In this document: positions 34,145 through 42,089 of the stretch, in pieces | Layout of the letters: each line of letters opens with the position of its first letter | Numbering within the stretch: position 1 is the first letter of the stretch | Assembly: GCF_001905505.1 (NCBI RefSeq) | Contig: NZ_LIPG01000001.1 | Coordinates: 248,001 to 312,000 of the forward strand | Source of the DNA: Streptomyces sp. CB02058 | GTDB taxonomy: Bacteria > Actinomycetota > Actinomycetes > Streptomycetales > Streptomycetaceae | Direction of reading: 5' to 3' | DNA: 64,000 bases | Translations under genes and position numbers: made by a program | Notes under the pieces: generated by a model | What the model was told of the DNA's origin: nothing | What the model saw: the letters and a program-made list of their open reading frames with translations, nothing else | Database searches by the model: none

Positions 34145-35353
34145 TCAGCCCAGGTCGACGGGGAGCTCGTGCAGGTCGTTCTGGGTCACGATCGGCTTGT
34201 TCCGCAGCTCGGAGGCCGGGACCGCGAGGTCCAGGTCGGGGAAGCGCTCGTACAGCGCGGGCAGGGCGACCCCCGCCTCCAGCCGGGACAGCGCGGCGCC
34301 CGGGCAGACGTGCGGGCCGTGGCCGAAGGCGATGTGGCGGTTGGGGGAGCGGGTGATGTCGAACTCCCCGGCGGTGGGCCCGTACTGCTTCTCGTCGCGG
34401 CCCAGCGCGCCGAAGGAGATGATCAGGCCCTCACCCTTCGGCAGGATCTTGTCGCCGACCTCGATGTCCTCGGTCGCGAAGCGGATCAGGACGTGCGAGG
34501 TCGGGGTGTTCCAGCGCAGGGTCTCCTCGATCACGTTCTCCCACGGGACCTCGCCGTTCAGCACGCGCTTGCGCTGCTCGGGGTGGGTCTGGAGCGCCTC
34601 GACGACATTGACGACCAGGCTGATCGTGGTCTCGTGACCGGCCGCGATGATCAGCTGCAGCGTGTTGACGATCTCCTCGTTGGTGAGGTGGTCGCCGTCC
34701 TCGGAGGCCGCGATCAGGGCGCTGGTCAGGTCGTCGCCCGGGTTCGCCCGCTTGTCGTCGACGATCTTCGTGAAGAGGGTGCCGAGGTCCGCCATCATCT
34801 GCGGGACCTCCTCCGGCGGGGTCTGCGTCGAGAAGAACTTCTCGAACAGCTCCTTCAGCCGGGGGTGGTCGGCCGCGTCCACGCCCATCAGCTCGCTGAT
34901 GACGTTCATCGGCAGCGGATAGGCGAACTCCGCCTTCAGGTCGACCGGCTCGCCCTTGGGGTGCGCCGCCAGCCGGTCCAGGGAGGCGTTCGTCAGCGCC
35001 TCGATGCCGGACCGCAGCCGCTCCACCCGCTTCACGGTCAGCGCCTGGGCGACGAGGGTGCGGAGCCTGCGGTGGTCGGCGCCGTCGACGGTCAGCATGG
35101 AGCGGCCCGGGTTGGCGAGGCCGATCAGCGGCCAGTCCATCGGGATCTCGCCGCGCTGCCAGGCGTTCCAGACGTTGATGTCCTTCACCACGCGGCTGTC
35201 GGTGAGCAGCTGGCGGGCCTCCGCGTGATGCGTCACCGCGTAGCAGTGCACCCCTCCGGGGAGCTCCACCTCGGCCAGCGGGCCCGCGGCGCGCAGCGCG
35301 GCGCTCTCGGCGTCGAGGTCGGCGACGAAGGGATCGAGGGCGATCCGGGTCAT
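34145..35353 (-). CDS. Cytochrome P450 (CYP154-like), last gene of conservon
   Basis: A 402-residue bacterial class I P450. The I-helix oxygen-activation motif AAGHETT is intact, the K-helix ExxR is present (EETLRW), and the haem loop is FGHGPHVCPGA with the ligand C350. Its ATG overlaps the stop of the preceding P450 by ATGA, so translation is coupled. A P450 pair of this kind is known in S. coelicolor conservons (CYP157C1-CYP154C1); CYP154 enzymes hydroxylate steroids or other hydrophobic compounds. The physiological substrate is unknown. Confidence 0.93.
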   Translation of the reverse strand: MTRIALDPFVADLDAESAALRAAGPLAEVELPGGVHCYAVTHHAEARQLLTDSRVVKDINVWNAWQRGEIPMDWPLIGLANPGRSMLTVDGADHRRLRTLVAQALTVKRVERLRSGIEALTNASLDRLAAHPKGEPVDLKAEFAYPLPMNVISELMGVDAADHPRLKELFEKFFSTQTPPEEVPQMMADLGTLFTKIVDDKRANPGDDLTSALIAASEDGDHLTNEEIVNTLQLIIAAGHETTISLVVNVVEALQTHPEQRKRVLNGEVPWENVIEETLRWNTPTSHVLIRFATEDIEVGDKILPKGEGLIISFGALGRDEKQYGPTAGEFDITRSPNRHIAFGHGPHVCPGAALSRLEAGVALPALYERFPDLDLAVPASELRNKPIVTQNDLHELPVDLG

Positions 35354-36585
35354 TTCTGGCCTCCAAGTGCGGGAGTGGGCGTGAAGTGCACCGGCAGGTC
35401 CGTCAGTCCGCGCAGCCACGGGGACGGACGCCGGGTCAGCTTGTCCGCGGGAACGGCGAGGTCCACGTCCGGCAGCCGGTCCAGGAGCACCTCGATCCCC
35501 GTACGGGCGATGACCTCCGCGGTCTCCTGAGCCGGGAACGGGCAGCGGTGCTCACCGTGTCCGAAGGAGAGGAACGCGTTGTTGCCGCCGGTCAGCGCGG
35601 AGCCGTCGGTACGCACCTGGGGGTCGCCGTTGGCGGCGGCGATGCCGAGGAGCAGCAGGTCGCCGGCGCGGATGTGGCGCCCGCCGAGGTGGGTGTCGCG
35701 GGAGGCCCAGCGGCCCGCCACGTTCTGGGTGGGCGTGTCCTCCCAGAGCACCTCGTTCATGGCCTCGCCGACGCTGTGCCGGCCGCCCGAGAGCGACGCG
35801 GCGAAACGGTCGTCGGTCAGCATCAGCCGCAGCGAGTTGCCGATCCAGTCGGCGGTCGGCTGGTGGCCCGCGGCCATCATCACCATGAGGTCCTGGGCGA
35901 CCTCCTCGACGCTGAAGCCGCCCGGGTCCTGGAGCATCCGCGTCGCGACGTCGTCGCCGGGCTCGGCCAGCTTGTCGGCGAGGAGCTGCCCCATGGCGGC
36001 ACCCAGGTGCTGCTGCCCGGCCAGCGCGCGCTCGCGGCCGTCGATCATGTCGTTCAGCGCGCCCACGAGGGGGCCGCCGACCTCGTCGCTGAAGCCGTAG
36101 AGCTTCGCGAGGACACGGGCGGGGAGCAGCATCGCGTACTCGGCGATGATGTCGGTCCTGCCGGTGGCGCAGAAGCGGTCGATGAGGTCGTCGGCGAACT
36201 CCTCCGCGTACCCCTTGAGCGCGAACGGGTCGACGGCCTCCAGCGCGTTGCTGATCATGGCCGCGCGGACGGTGTGCCGTTCACCGACCGTGTAGAGGAT
36301 CGACGGCTGCTTGCGCCCGATCATCGGCAGCAGCGGCCAGTTGTCCGGGATGTGCTCCCACTGGTTCCACAGCTCCGAGTCCCGGCTGAAGAGCACCGGG
36401 TCGTTGGTCACCTGGTGCAGCTCGCGGTAGCCGAGGATCAGCCACGCGGGGATGTCGCCGTCGAGCACGACGGGTGCCACCGCGCCGTTGTCCCGGCGCA
36501 TGTCCCGGTACAGCTGCACGGGGTCGGTCTGGAACCGGGGACCGGACAGCGGGGCGAAGTTCTGGGACATGGGGCACTTGGTCAT
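35350..36585 (-). CDS. Cytochrome P450 lacking the ExxR motif (CYP157-like)
   Basis: A 411-residue P450. The haem loop FGHGEHRCPFP has the ligand C348. Two otherwise near-invariant features are missing. The K-helix ExxR reads E278-V-L-W281, and the I-helix acid-alcohol pair reads AGHQPT instead of AGxE/DT. Loss of ExxR is the published peculiarity of the CYP157 family, whose members sit in conservons next to a CYP154. Its ATG overlaps the stop of cvnD by 4 bp. It may be a structural or regulatory haem protein rather than a normal monooxygenase; that is inference. Confidence 0.9.
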   Translation of the reverse strand: MTKCPMSQNFAPLSGPRFQTDPVQLYRDMRRDNGAVAPVVLDGDIPAWLILGYRELHQVTNDPVLFSRDSELWNQWEHIPDNWPLLPMIGRKQPSILYTVGERHTVRAAMISNALEAVDPFALKGYAEEFADDLIDRFCATGRTDIIAEYAMLLPARVLAKLYGFSDEVGGPLVGALNDMIDGRERALAGQQHLGAAMGQLLADKLAEPGDDVATRMLQDPGGFSVEEVAQDLMVMMAAGHQPTADWIGNSLRLMLTDDRFAASLSGGRHSVGEAMNEVLWEDTPTQNVAGRWASRDTHLGGRHIRAGDLLLLGIAAANGDPQVRTDGSALTGGNNAFLSFGHGEHRCPFPAQETAEVIARTGIEVLLDRLPDVDLAVPADKLTRRPSPWLRGLTDLPVHFTPTPALGGQK

Positions 36586-37235
36586 GGCGTGCGCTCCGGG
36601 GTCATCGCCGCGGCGGTCCTGGTGCCCGCGGTCGCGCCGGCGCCCTTCTCACGGGCGACGGAGAGGGCATAGAGGTGCTCGACCAGCGTGATCAGGACGT
36701 ACTTGCTGGACGAACGGTCCCGGGCGTCGCACTCCACGAGCGGGACCTCGGGGGAGAGGTCCAGCGCCTCGCGGATCTGCTGCTCGGTGTGGAGCGGACC
36801 GCCGAAGTCGTTGCACGCCACGATGAACGGCGTGCCGTGGTGCTCCAGCCGGTCGATGGCGTACCAGGAGTCGGCGAGCCGCCGGGTGTCGACGAGGACG
36901 ACGGCGCCCAGGGTGCCCGAGAAGAGGCTGTCCCAGAGGTACCAGAAGCGTTCCTGGCCGGGCGCGCCGAAGAGGTAGAGGACCGACCGCGCGTCGAGCG
37001 TGATGCGGCCGAAGTCGAAGGCGACCGTGGTGGACGTCTTGGAGTGCACACCGTCGAGGTCGTCGACGTCCTCGCCCGCACGGGTCATGGTCTCCTCCGT
37101 GTTGAGCGGACGGATCTCGCTCACGGAACGGACCATGGTGGTCTTGCCGACCCCGAAGCCGCCGACGACGACGATCTTCAGTCCGTTGTCGGCCGTCGCC
37201 TGCAGGGCGGCACGGTCAGAGGTTGCGGAGTCCAA
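36582..37235 (-). CDS. cvnD: Conservon small GTPase-like ATP/GTP-binding protein
   Basis: A 217-residue P-loop protein, the CvnD member of the conservon. Walker A GGFGVGKTT is at about 25-33. A switch-like segment FDFGRITLD and G3-like LFGAPGQERFWYLWD follow, then VVLVDTRRL and VACNDFGG (NKxD replaced by NDFGG). It is membrane-associated in characterised systems and works with CvnA-C in a signalling complex likened to eukaryotic G-protein modules. The TTG start at 37235 gives the family's usual DSATSDRA opening and overlaps cvnC by 20 bp. The stop overlaps the P450 start. Confidence 0.93.
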   Translation of the reverse strand: MDSATSDRAALQATADNGLKIVVVGGFGVGKTTMVRSVSEIRPLNTEETMTRAGEDVDDLDGVHSKTSTTVAFDFGRITLDARSVLYLFGAPGQERFWYLWDSLFSGTLGAVVLVDTRRLADSWYAIDRLEHHGTPFIVACNDFGGPLHTEQQIREALDLSPEVPLVECDARDRSSSKYVLITLVEHLYALSVAREKGAGATAGTRTAAAMTPERTP

Positions 37236-37587
37236 CGAGCACCTGTTCCAGGGTGTCGGTGTCGGGGAGACGGTCCTCGACACGTGCAGTACGGGGGTGG
37301 CGGGCGCTGATCCGGCCGGTGTCGAGCAGGTCGCACAGCATGATGCGGACGATGCTGACGGGCAGATTCAGGGTTGCCGAGATCTCGACGACCGCGGTGG
37401 GGCTGTCGCACATCCGCAGGATCGCGACGTGTTCCGACTGCATTCCGGCGCTCGGCTCGCACTCGGCGACGACGAGCGTGACCAGGTCGAACGCGGCCGA
37501 GTCGGACCGGCTGCGGCCACCCGTGAGGGTGTACAGCCGGTCCGGATCGTCGTCGCGGCCGGGGCGGGGGCGCGGTAGCTGCGTCAT
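37216..37587 (-). CDS. cvnC: Conservon DUF742 protein
   Basis: A 123-residue protein with the DUF742 core, a winged-helix-like fold: RLYTLTGGRSRSDSAAFDLVTLV, ILRMCDSPTAVVEISATLNLPVSIVRIMLCDLLDTGRI. In conservon systems CvnC interacts with CvnD and the roadblock protein. The start ATG overlaps the cvnB stop (ATGA). The helical segment resembles a DNA-binding recognition helix, but DNA binding has not been shown for the family as far as I know. Confidence 0.94.
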   Translation of the reverse strand: MTQLPRPRPGRDDDPDRLYTLTGGRSRSDSAAFDLVTLVVAECEPSAGMQSEHVAILRMCDSPTAVVEISATLNLPVSIVRIMLCDLLDTGRISARHPRTARVEDRLPDTDTLEQVLVGLRNL

Positions 37588-38024
37588 ACGTCCGCTGTCT
37601 CCGTGGCGGTGGCCACGGTGTCGGAGGAGGCGCGCGGCGGGGCGACGAGGTATTCGCCGAGCTGCTCGACGAGCTCGCTCATGTTGTGGCCGACGAGGCC
37701 GACGTCGGAGTCCTCCGCCGCCACGACCGCCAGGTGGGCGCCCGCACCCGCTTCGACGATGAACAGCACACCGCCGTAGAACTCGGTCATCGCGGACCGT
37801 ACGCCGCCGGTGCCGTCACCGAACTCGATGGACGCGCCGTGCGACAGGCTCTGGATGCCGGCGGAGATCGCGGCCAGCTGGTCGGCCTGGTCGACGGAGA
37901 GCTCGGGGGTCCGGCACAGCTTGAGGCCGTCCCTGGACAGGACCAGTGCGTGCCGGGCGCCGGGCGTGCGGTCGAGCAGGCCCTCCAGCAGCCAGTTGAG
38001 CTTCTCGTCGGTCGTCGCGCTCAT
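37584..38024 (-). CDS. cvnB: Conservon roadblock/LC7-domain protein
   Basis: A 146-residue roadblock/LC7 protein (KLNWLLEGLLDRTPGARHALVLSRDGLKL, QLAAISAGIQSLSHGASIEFG, HLAVVAAEDSDVGLVGHNMSELVEQLGEYL). Such proteins regulate small GTPases; CvnB is the presumed partner of CvnD. The start and stop overlap its neighbours by 4 bp each (ATGA), giving strict translational coupling. The Thr/Ala-rich C-terminal tail is disordered. Confidence 0.95.
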   Translation of the reverse strand: MSATTDEKLNWLLEGLLDRTPGARHALVLSRDGLKLCRTPELSVDQADQLAAISAGIQSLSHGASIEFGDGTGGVRSAMTEFYGGVLFIVEAGAGAHLAVVAAEDSDVGLVGHNMSELVEQLGEYLVAPPRASSDTVATATETADV

Positions 38025-39544
38025 CGGGTGTTGCCTTCCGGGTGCGGTGAATTGGCACGTACCGCCTGGCTGAAGGTGCTGAAGCGGGCAGCCTGGACCT
38101 TCGGGTCGGTGGTACGGGGCCGGGGGGAGTCGGCGTCGCCGGGGGCGGCGTTGCCGGTACGGGCTTCGGCGGCGGCCAGGGTGCGGCCGCGGCGCCGCTT
38201 GGGCAGGCCGCTCTCGCCGACCTGCGGGACGGAGCCGGTGGATTCGGCCGCGGACTCCGGCGTGCCGGACGCGGTCCGGGGCTCGGACCCCGCGGCGTCC
38301 GCCGCCTTCTCCGAGGCACGGTCCGCGGCCCGGCCCTCGGAGCCCGGCGTCGAGTGGTCCGGCTCCGGCTCGGGCTGCGGCTCCGGGCGCCGGTCGGCGT
38401 CCGCGAGGGGCGCGGGAGCCGTCGTACGGGAGATGAGCTCCTGCGGCAGCATGATCAGCGCGCCGGTACCGCCGCGCGCCGAGGGCCGGAAGGAGACGGT
38501 CAGGCCGTGCTTCCGGGCCAGCCGGCCGACGACGGCGAGGCCGAGCCGGGTGCCGGAGATGGCGGTGAGGTCCTGGTTGTCGGCGGACACGGCGCGCTCG
38601 GCGCGGCGCAGCTGCACATCGCTCATCACCAGGCCGCTGTCCTCGACGGTGACGACGATGCCCGCCGGCACCTCCTCGACGTACACATGGACCTCGGCGG
38701 TGGGCGGCGAGAAGTTGGCAGCGTTGTCGAGGATCTCCGCGAGGGCGTGCATGACGCCCTCGGCGGCGTGGCCCGCGATCGCGACATCGCTGGTCGAGTG
38801 GAGGCGGATGCGCTGGTAGCCGCCGATCCGGCCCATCGCGCCGCGCAGGATCGACTCCATGACGATCGGCTTCGCCCAGCGGCGCCCGGAGCGCGCGCCG
38901 GTCAGCACGGCGATGGAGTCGGCGAGACGGCCCGCCTGGGCCGTGCGGTGGTCCAGGTGCAGCAGATCGCCGAGCACGTCCTCGGCGGTGTGCCGGTGCT
39001 CCATCTCGCGCAGGTCGGCCAGCATGCTGGTGGCCAGGGCCTGCATCCGGCCCGCGGCGTTGGCGCAGGCGGCGACGGCGGCGGAGCGCTCGGTCTCGCT
39101 GCGCCGGGCGCGGGCGGTCAGCCGGGCGGCCTCGGCGGTGAGCCGCTCGTGCTGCTCGGTGGCCTCGGAGGTGACCCGCGCGGCCCGGTCGTCCGCCTCG
39201 GCGGTGACCCTGGCGGCCTCCGCCGACGCGGCAGCCCTGATCCGGGCGGTCTCGGCGGTGAAGCGCTGGGCCTCGGCGGCGGAGGTCGAGACCAGGCGCG
39301 AGGTCTCGGCGGTGAAGCGCTCGGCGTCGGCCGCGCGCAGGGCGCGCAGGTTGCGCGCGGTGGCGAGTGTGTGAACGGTGACGGTCACCGCGACGCACAG
39401 CAGCAGGGCGGCTGCTGCCGCCCCCCACGACAGCGGGGCCCGTACCGAGTCGGGGGCGGCGGAGACCGCCCACAGGCACAGGGAACCGGTAACGGCTGCC
39501 GAGATCAGCAGGGCGAGCGCGGTCTGCCGGAGTGAAGGGCGCAA
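38021..39544 (-). CDS. cvnA: Conservon membrane sensor histidine kinase-like protein
   Basis: A 507-residue protein with two membrane helices (about 8-27 and 38-60). A long coiled coil (about 65-150) is built from repeated xxFTAExx/RVTAEA units. A kinase-type region follows (REMEHRHTAEDVLGDLLHLDHRTAQAGRLADS) and then an ATPase domain with the N-box HALAEILDNAANFSPP. The C-terminus is a long disordered Glu/Pro/Ala tail. I chose TTG 39544 because AAGGA lies 6 nt upstream and helix 1 follows directly. An ATG at 39709 is in frame but lacks a ribosome-binding site and would translate a 9-bp repeat array. It is the first gene of the six-gene operon. Confidence 0.88.
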   Translation of the reverse strand: MRPSLRQTALALLISAAVTGSLCLWAVSAAPDSVRAPLSWGAAAAALLLCVAVTVTVHTLATARNLRALRAADAERFTAETSRLVSTSAAEAQRFTAETARIRAAASAEAARVTAEADDRAARVTSEATEQHERLTAEAARLTARARRSETERSAAVAACANAAGRMQALATSMLADLREMEHRHTAEDVLGDLLHLDHRTAQAGRLADSIAVLTGARSGRRWAKPIVMESILRGAMGRIGGYQRIRLHSTSDVAIAGHAAEGVMHALAEILDNAANFSPPTAEVHVYVEEVPAGIVVTVEDSGLVMSDVQLRRAERAVSADNQDLTAISGTRLGLAVVGRLARKHGLTVSFRPSARGGTGALIMLPQELISRTTAPAPLADADRRPEPQPEPEPDHSTPGSEGRAADRASEKAADAAGSEPRTASGTPESAAESTGSVPQVGESGLPKRRRGRTLAAAEARTGNAAPGDADSPRPRTTDPKVQAARFSTFSQAVRANSPHPEGNTR

Positions 39545-39595
39545 TCGGAGTCCTTGGGGCGGACGGTGCGAAGGAAGGGACAGGTGTGACGCAGG

Positions 39596-39658
39596 TGCGG
39601 GTACTGCGGGTACTGCGAGAGGTGCGGGTGCTGCGGGTGTTGCGCGAAGTGCGGGTGT
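39596..39658 (-). repeat. Seven tandem 9-bp repeats upstream of cvnA
   Basis: Seven units in perfect 9-bp register on the plus strand: TGCGGGTAC, TGCGGGTAC, TGCGAGAGG, TGCGGGTGC, TGCGGGTGT, TGCGCGAAG, TGCGGGTGT. TGCG is invariant and the last five bases vary. The array lies 51-114 bp before the cvnA TTG start and is in frame with it, so it is either 5'-leader DNA or encodes Pro-Ala triplets in an extended N-terminus. Confidence 0.85.
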
Positions 39659-40037
39659 GACAAGTGGGGCAATCGGGATGTTCCGGTGTGGTGGTGGTGA
39701 AAGAACCACAACTGGAGCTGATTGTTCCTGATCAAGTCACGGCAACTATAGGAGAATTGGCGACTTGTTTGGGGATTCCTTGTGGCCACTTCTGTTTGAA
39801 ATCTGGCTGGAAAGGACTCTTGCCGATCTCTTCGAGCGATGTCCGTCGGGTCAAGCGCCGCGCCGGGCGGGTGAGTAGCGCTATATGTGGCGATATGTCC
39901 CCTGTGTGAAGCTTGAATTGTCACGATCGTCGCCCATGGGCCGGTGGCCAGCTAGTGTGAGCGCTCCGGTGCAGTCGGCCTGCCAGGTCGGGCACTGCCG
40001 TAAGACACACCGCGCGCCTTGAAGGGGGAGGCGCCGC
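39659..40037. other. Divergent intergenic region between cvnA and the LCP gene
   Basis: A comparatively AT-rich stretch (clearest between 39680 and 39800) must hold the promoters of the conservon (leftward) and the LCP gene (rightward). A TAGTGT -10-like box at 39953-39958 points toward the LCP gene, but no matching -35 at 17-18 bp is convincing. I see no gene or clear palindromic operator in it. Confidence 0.6.
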
Positions 40038-41867
40038 GTGGCCCCGACGGAGGACGCAGCAACCGTGGACGCGCAAGGCCGTGGGCGGGACGAAGGCATC
40101 GACCCCGCAGACCAGTGGGTACTCAATCCGGACACCGGTGATTACGAACTGCGACTGACCCCTTCCTCAGGGCGATCGTCGGCGTCGTCCGGTTCCGGCC
40201 GTGGTGCCTCCGATGCCAGGACCCCGGGCCCGCGCCGCGGAAGGGGCCCCGCGACACCGCCCGAGGACGACCGGGCCGCCGTGCCCGGACAGCGCGGCGG
40301 ACGCAGGAGCTCCGGCGGAGGGCGCGGGGACCGGGACGAGGGGCGCAGGCCGGGCGACCGGGACGAGGGGCGCAGGGCGGGCGGCCGAGGCGCCCCGCCG
40401 GCGGCCGGGCGCCGCAAGGCGAAGCCCAAGAAGTCGCGCAAGAAGAAGGCCCTGGTGTGGACCGGCGGCGTGCTCGCCTTCCTGCTGGTGGGCGTCGGCA
40501 CCACCGGCTATCTCGTCTACCAGCACTTCAACGGCAACATCACCGCCGTCTCCACCGACGGCGCGAGCACCGGTGGCTTCAGCAAGGACCGGGCGATCAA
40601 CGTCCTGGTGATCGGGACCGACAAGCGGACCGGCGCGGGCAACGAGGGCTACGGGGACGCGGGCAGCGTCGGCCATGCCGACACCAACATCCTCTTCCAC
40701 GTCTCCAAGGACCGGACGAACGCCACCGCGCTGAGCATCCCGCGTGACCTGATAACGGACATCCCGGAATGTCCGACCACACTGGAGGACGGCTCCGAGA
40801 AGGACATCCCGGCGACCACCGGCGGGCGCTTCAACACCAGTCTCGGACAGTCCGACCGCACCCCCAGCTGCACCATGCGCACCGTCACCGAGCTCACCGG
40901 CATCACGCCCGACCACTTCATGGTGGCCGACTTCAACGCGGTCAAGTCCCTGACGACGGCCGTCGACGGTGTGGACGTCTGCCTCGCCAAGGACATCGAC
41001 GACAAGGACTCGCACCTCAAGCTGTCCAAGGGCGAGCACACCCTCCAGGGCGAGCAGGCCCTGGCCTTCCTGCGCACCCGTCACTCCGTCGGGTTCGGCA
41101 GCGACCTGAGCCGCATCGAGATCCAGCAGCAGTTCCTCGGCTCGCTCATGCGCAAGCTGAAGTCCAACGACACCCTGACGAGCCCCACCAAGATGTGGTC
41201 CCTCGCGGAAGCGGCCACCAAGGCGCTCACGGTCGACGACAAGATCGCCGACATCAACCAGCTGCGCAAGCTGGGCATGGAGCTGGCCTCGGTCGACCCG
41301 AAGAACATCACCTTCACCACGGTCCCGGTGCTGGACAACCCGAACGACAAGGCGACCGTCATCCTCGACGAGTCCAAGGCCCCCCAGGTCTTCTCGATGA
41401 TGCGTGAGGACGTCTCCTTCACCGCCGTGGCCAAGCAGGAGAAGGCCGAGGCGAAGGCGGCGGCGGACGCCAAGCTGAAGGGCGACATGGCCGACCCGGC
41501 GGACGTGCGGGTCGACGTCTTCAACGGCGGTGCCCCCGCCGGTTCCGCACAGGCCGCCCTGGACTGGCTGCAGAACGAGGAAGGCGTGCTGAAGTCCACG
41601 AACAAGGCCAACGCCCCCGCGGACGTGAAGAAGACCCAGCTCGTCTACGCCCCCAACCAGGCCGACCAGGCCCGGCGGCTGGCCGACATGATGGGCCTGT
41701 CGGCCTCGGCCCTCAAGCCGACGACGACGGACGCGGGCGAGATGGACCCGATGGTGCTGACGCTCGGCCCGGACTTCACCGAGGCGGGCAGCCCGCTCTC
41801 GGCCCCGCAGAAGGCGCCGGAGGACATCCAGCGGGTGGAGGCGGACAAGGCGGTCTGCGCCAAGTAA
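40038..41867 (+). CDS. LCP (LytR-CpsA-Psr) family cell-wall glycopolymer ligase
   Basis: A 609-residue membrane protein. Residues 1-135 are a cytoplasmic, Arg/Gly/Pro-rich disordered region with a direct GDRDEGRRxG repeat. A single membrane helix follows (about 138-160, ALVWTGGVLAFLLVGVGTTGYLVY). The LCP domain (about 185-400) has VLVIGTDKR, the Arg-rich LSIPRDLITDIP, DHFMVADFNAVKSLTTAVDGVDVCL and LAFLRTRHSVGFGSDLSRIEIQQQFL. A LytR_C domain (about 495-590) closes the protein. It transfers glycopolymers from a lipid carrier to peptidoglycan outside the membrane. The GTG start follows GGGGGAGG. Confidence 0.95.
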   Translation: MAPTEDAATVDAQGRGRDEGIDPADQWVLNPDTGDYELRLTPSSGRSSASSGSGRGASDARTPGPRRGRGPATPPEDDRAAVPGQRGGRRSSGGGRGDRDEGRRPGDRDEGRRAGGRGAPPAAGRRKAKPKKSRKKKALVWTGGVLAFLLVGVGTTGYLVYQHFNGNITAVSTDGASTGGFSKDRAINVLVIGTDKRTGAGNEGYGDAGSVGHADTNILFHVSKDRTNATALSIPRDLITDIPECPTTLEDGSEKDIPATTGGRFNTSLGQSDRTPSCTMRTVTELTGITPDHFMVADFNAVKSLTTAVDGVDVCLAKDIDDKDSHLKLSKGEHTLQGEQALAFLRTRHSVGFGSDLSRIEIQQQFLGSLMRKLKSNDTLTSPTKMWSLAEAATKALTVDDKIADINQLRKLGMELASVDPKNITFTTVPVLDNPNDKATVILDESKAPQVFSMMREDVSFTAVAKQEKAEAKAAADAKLKGDMADPADVRVDVFNGGAPAGSAQAALDWLQNEEGVLKSTNKANAPADVKKTQLVYAPNQADQARRLADMMGLSASALKPTTTDAGEMDPMVLTLGPDFTEAGSPLSAPQKAPEDIQRVEADKAVCAK

Positions 41868-41882
41868 CCCCCTCGCGACCGC

Positions 41883-41914
41883 GCCCGGCCCCGCACATCG
41901 TGCGGGGGCCGGGC
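41883..41914 (+). terminator. Stem-loop after the LCP gene
   Basis: GCCCGGCCCCGCAC and GTGCGGGGGCCGGGC pair over 14 bp with one bulged base and a 3-nt loop, 16 bp past the stop. There is no U-run. It probably terminates the LCP transcript and protects the convergent hydrolase gene. Confidence 0.65.
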
Positions 41915-41984
41915 GTCGTTCGGGGACGGGGTGCTGTCCGGAGGACGGGTGCCGTTCGCGGGCCGGGTGCCGTCCGGGCCTCGG
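41913..41984. repeat. Degenerate 18-bp tandem repeats
   Basis: Four successive 18-bp units of the type GTGCCGTCCGGGGGACGG follow the terminator stem. The best three are 41931-41948, 41949-41966 and 41967-41984, sharing GTGCYGTYCG. They are non-coding on both strands as far as I can judge. Confidence 0.5.
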
Positions 41985-42089
41985 AGGCCCGGGTGTTCGA
42001 CGCCGCCCGTGGGTGCGCCGTGCCGGGCGGACGGGGCGCATCGTCGCCGTCGAGGTCCTGGTGGAGCCGTGGACGTACGGTCCCGGGTG

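Noticed and set aside
39596..39658. Repeat array near cvnA as a CRISPR
   Set aside because: The units are contiguous 9-mers without spacers and no cas genes are nearby.
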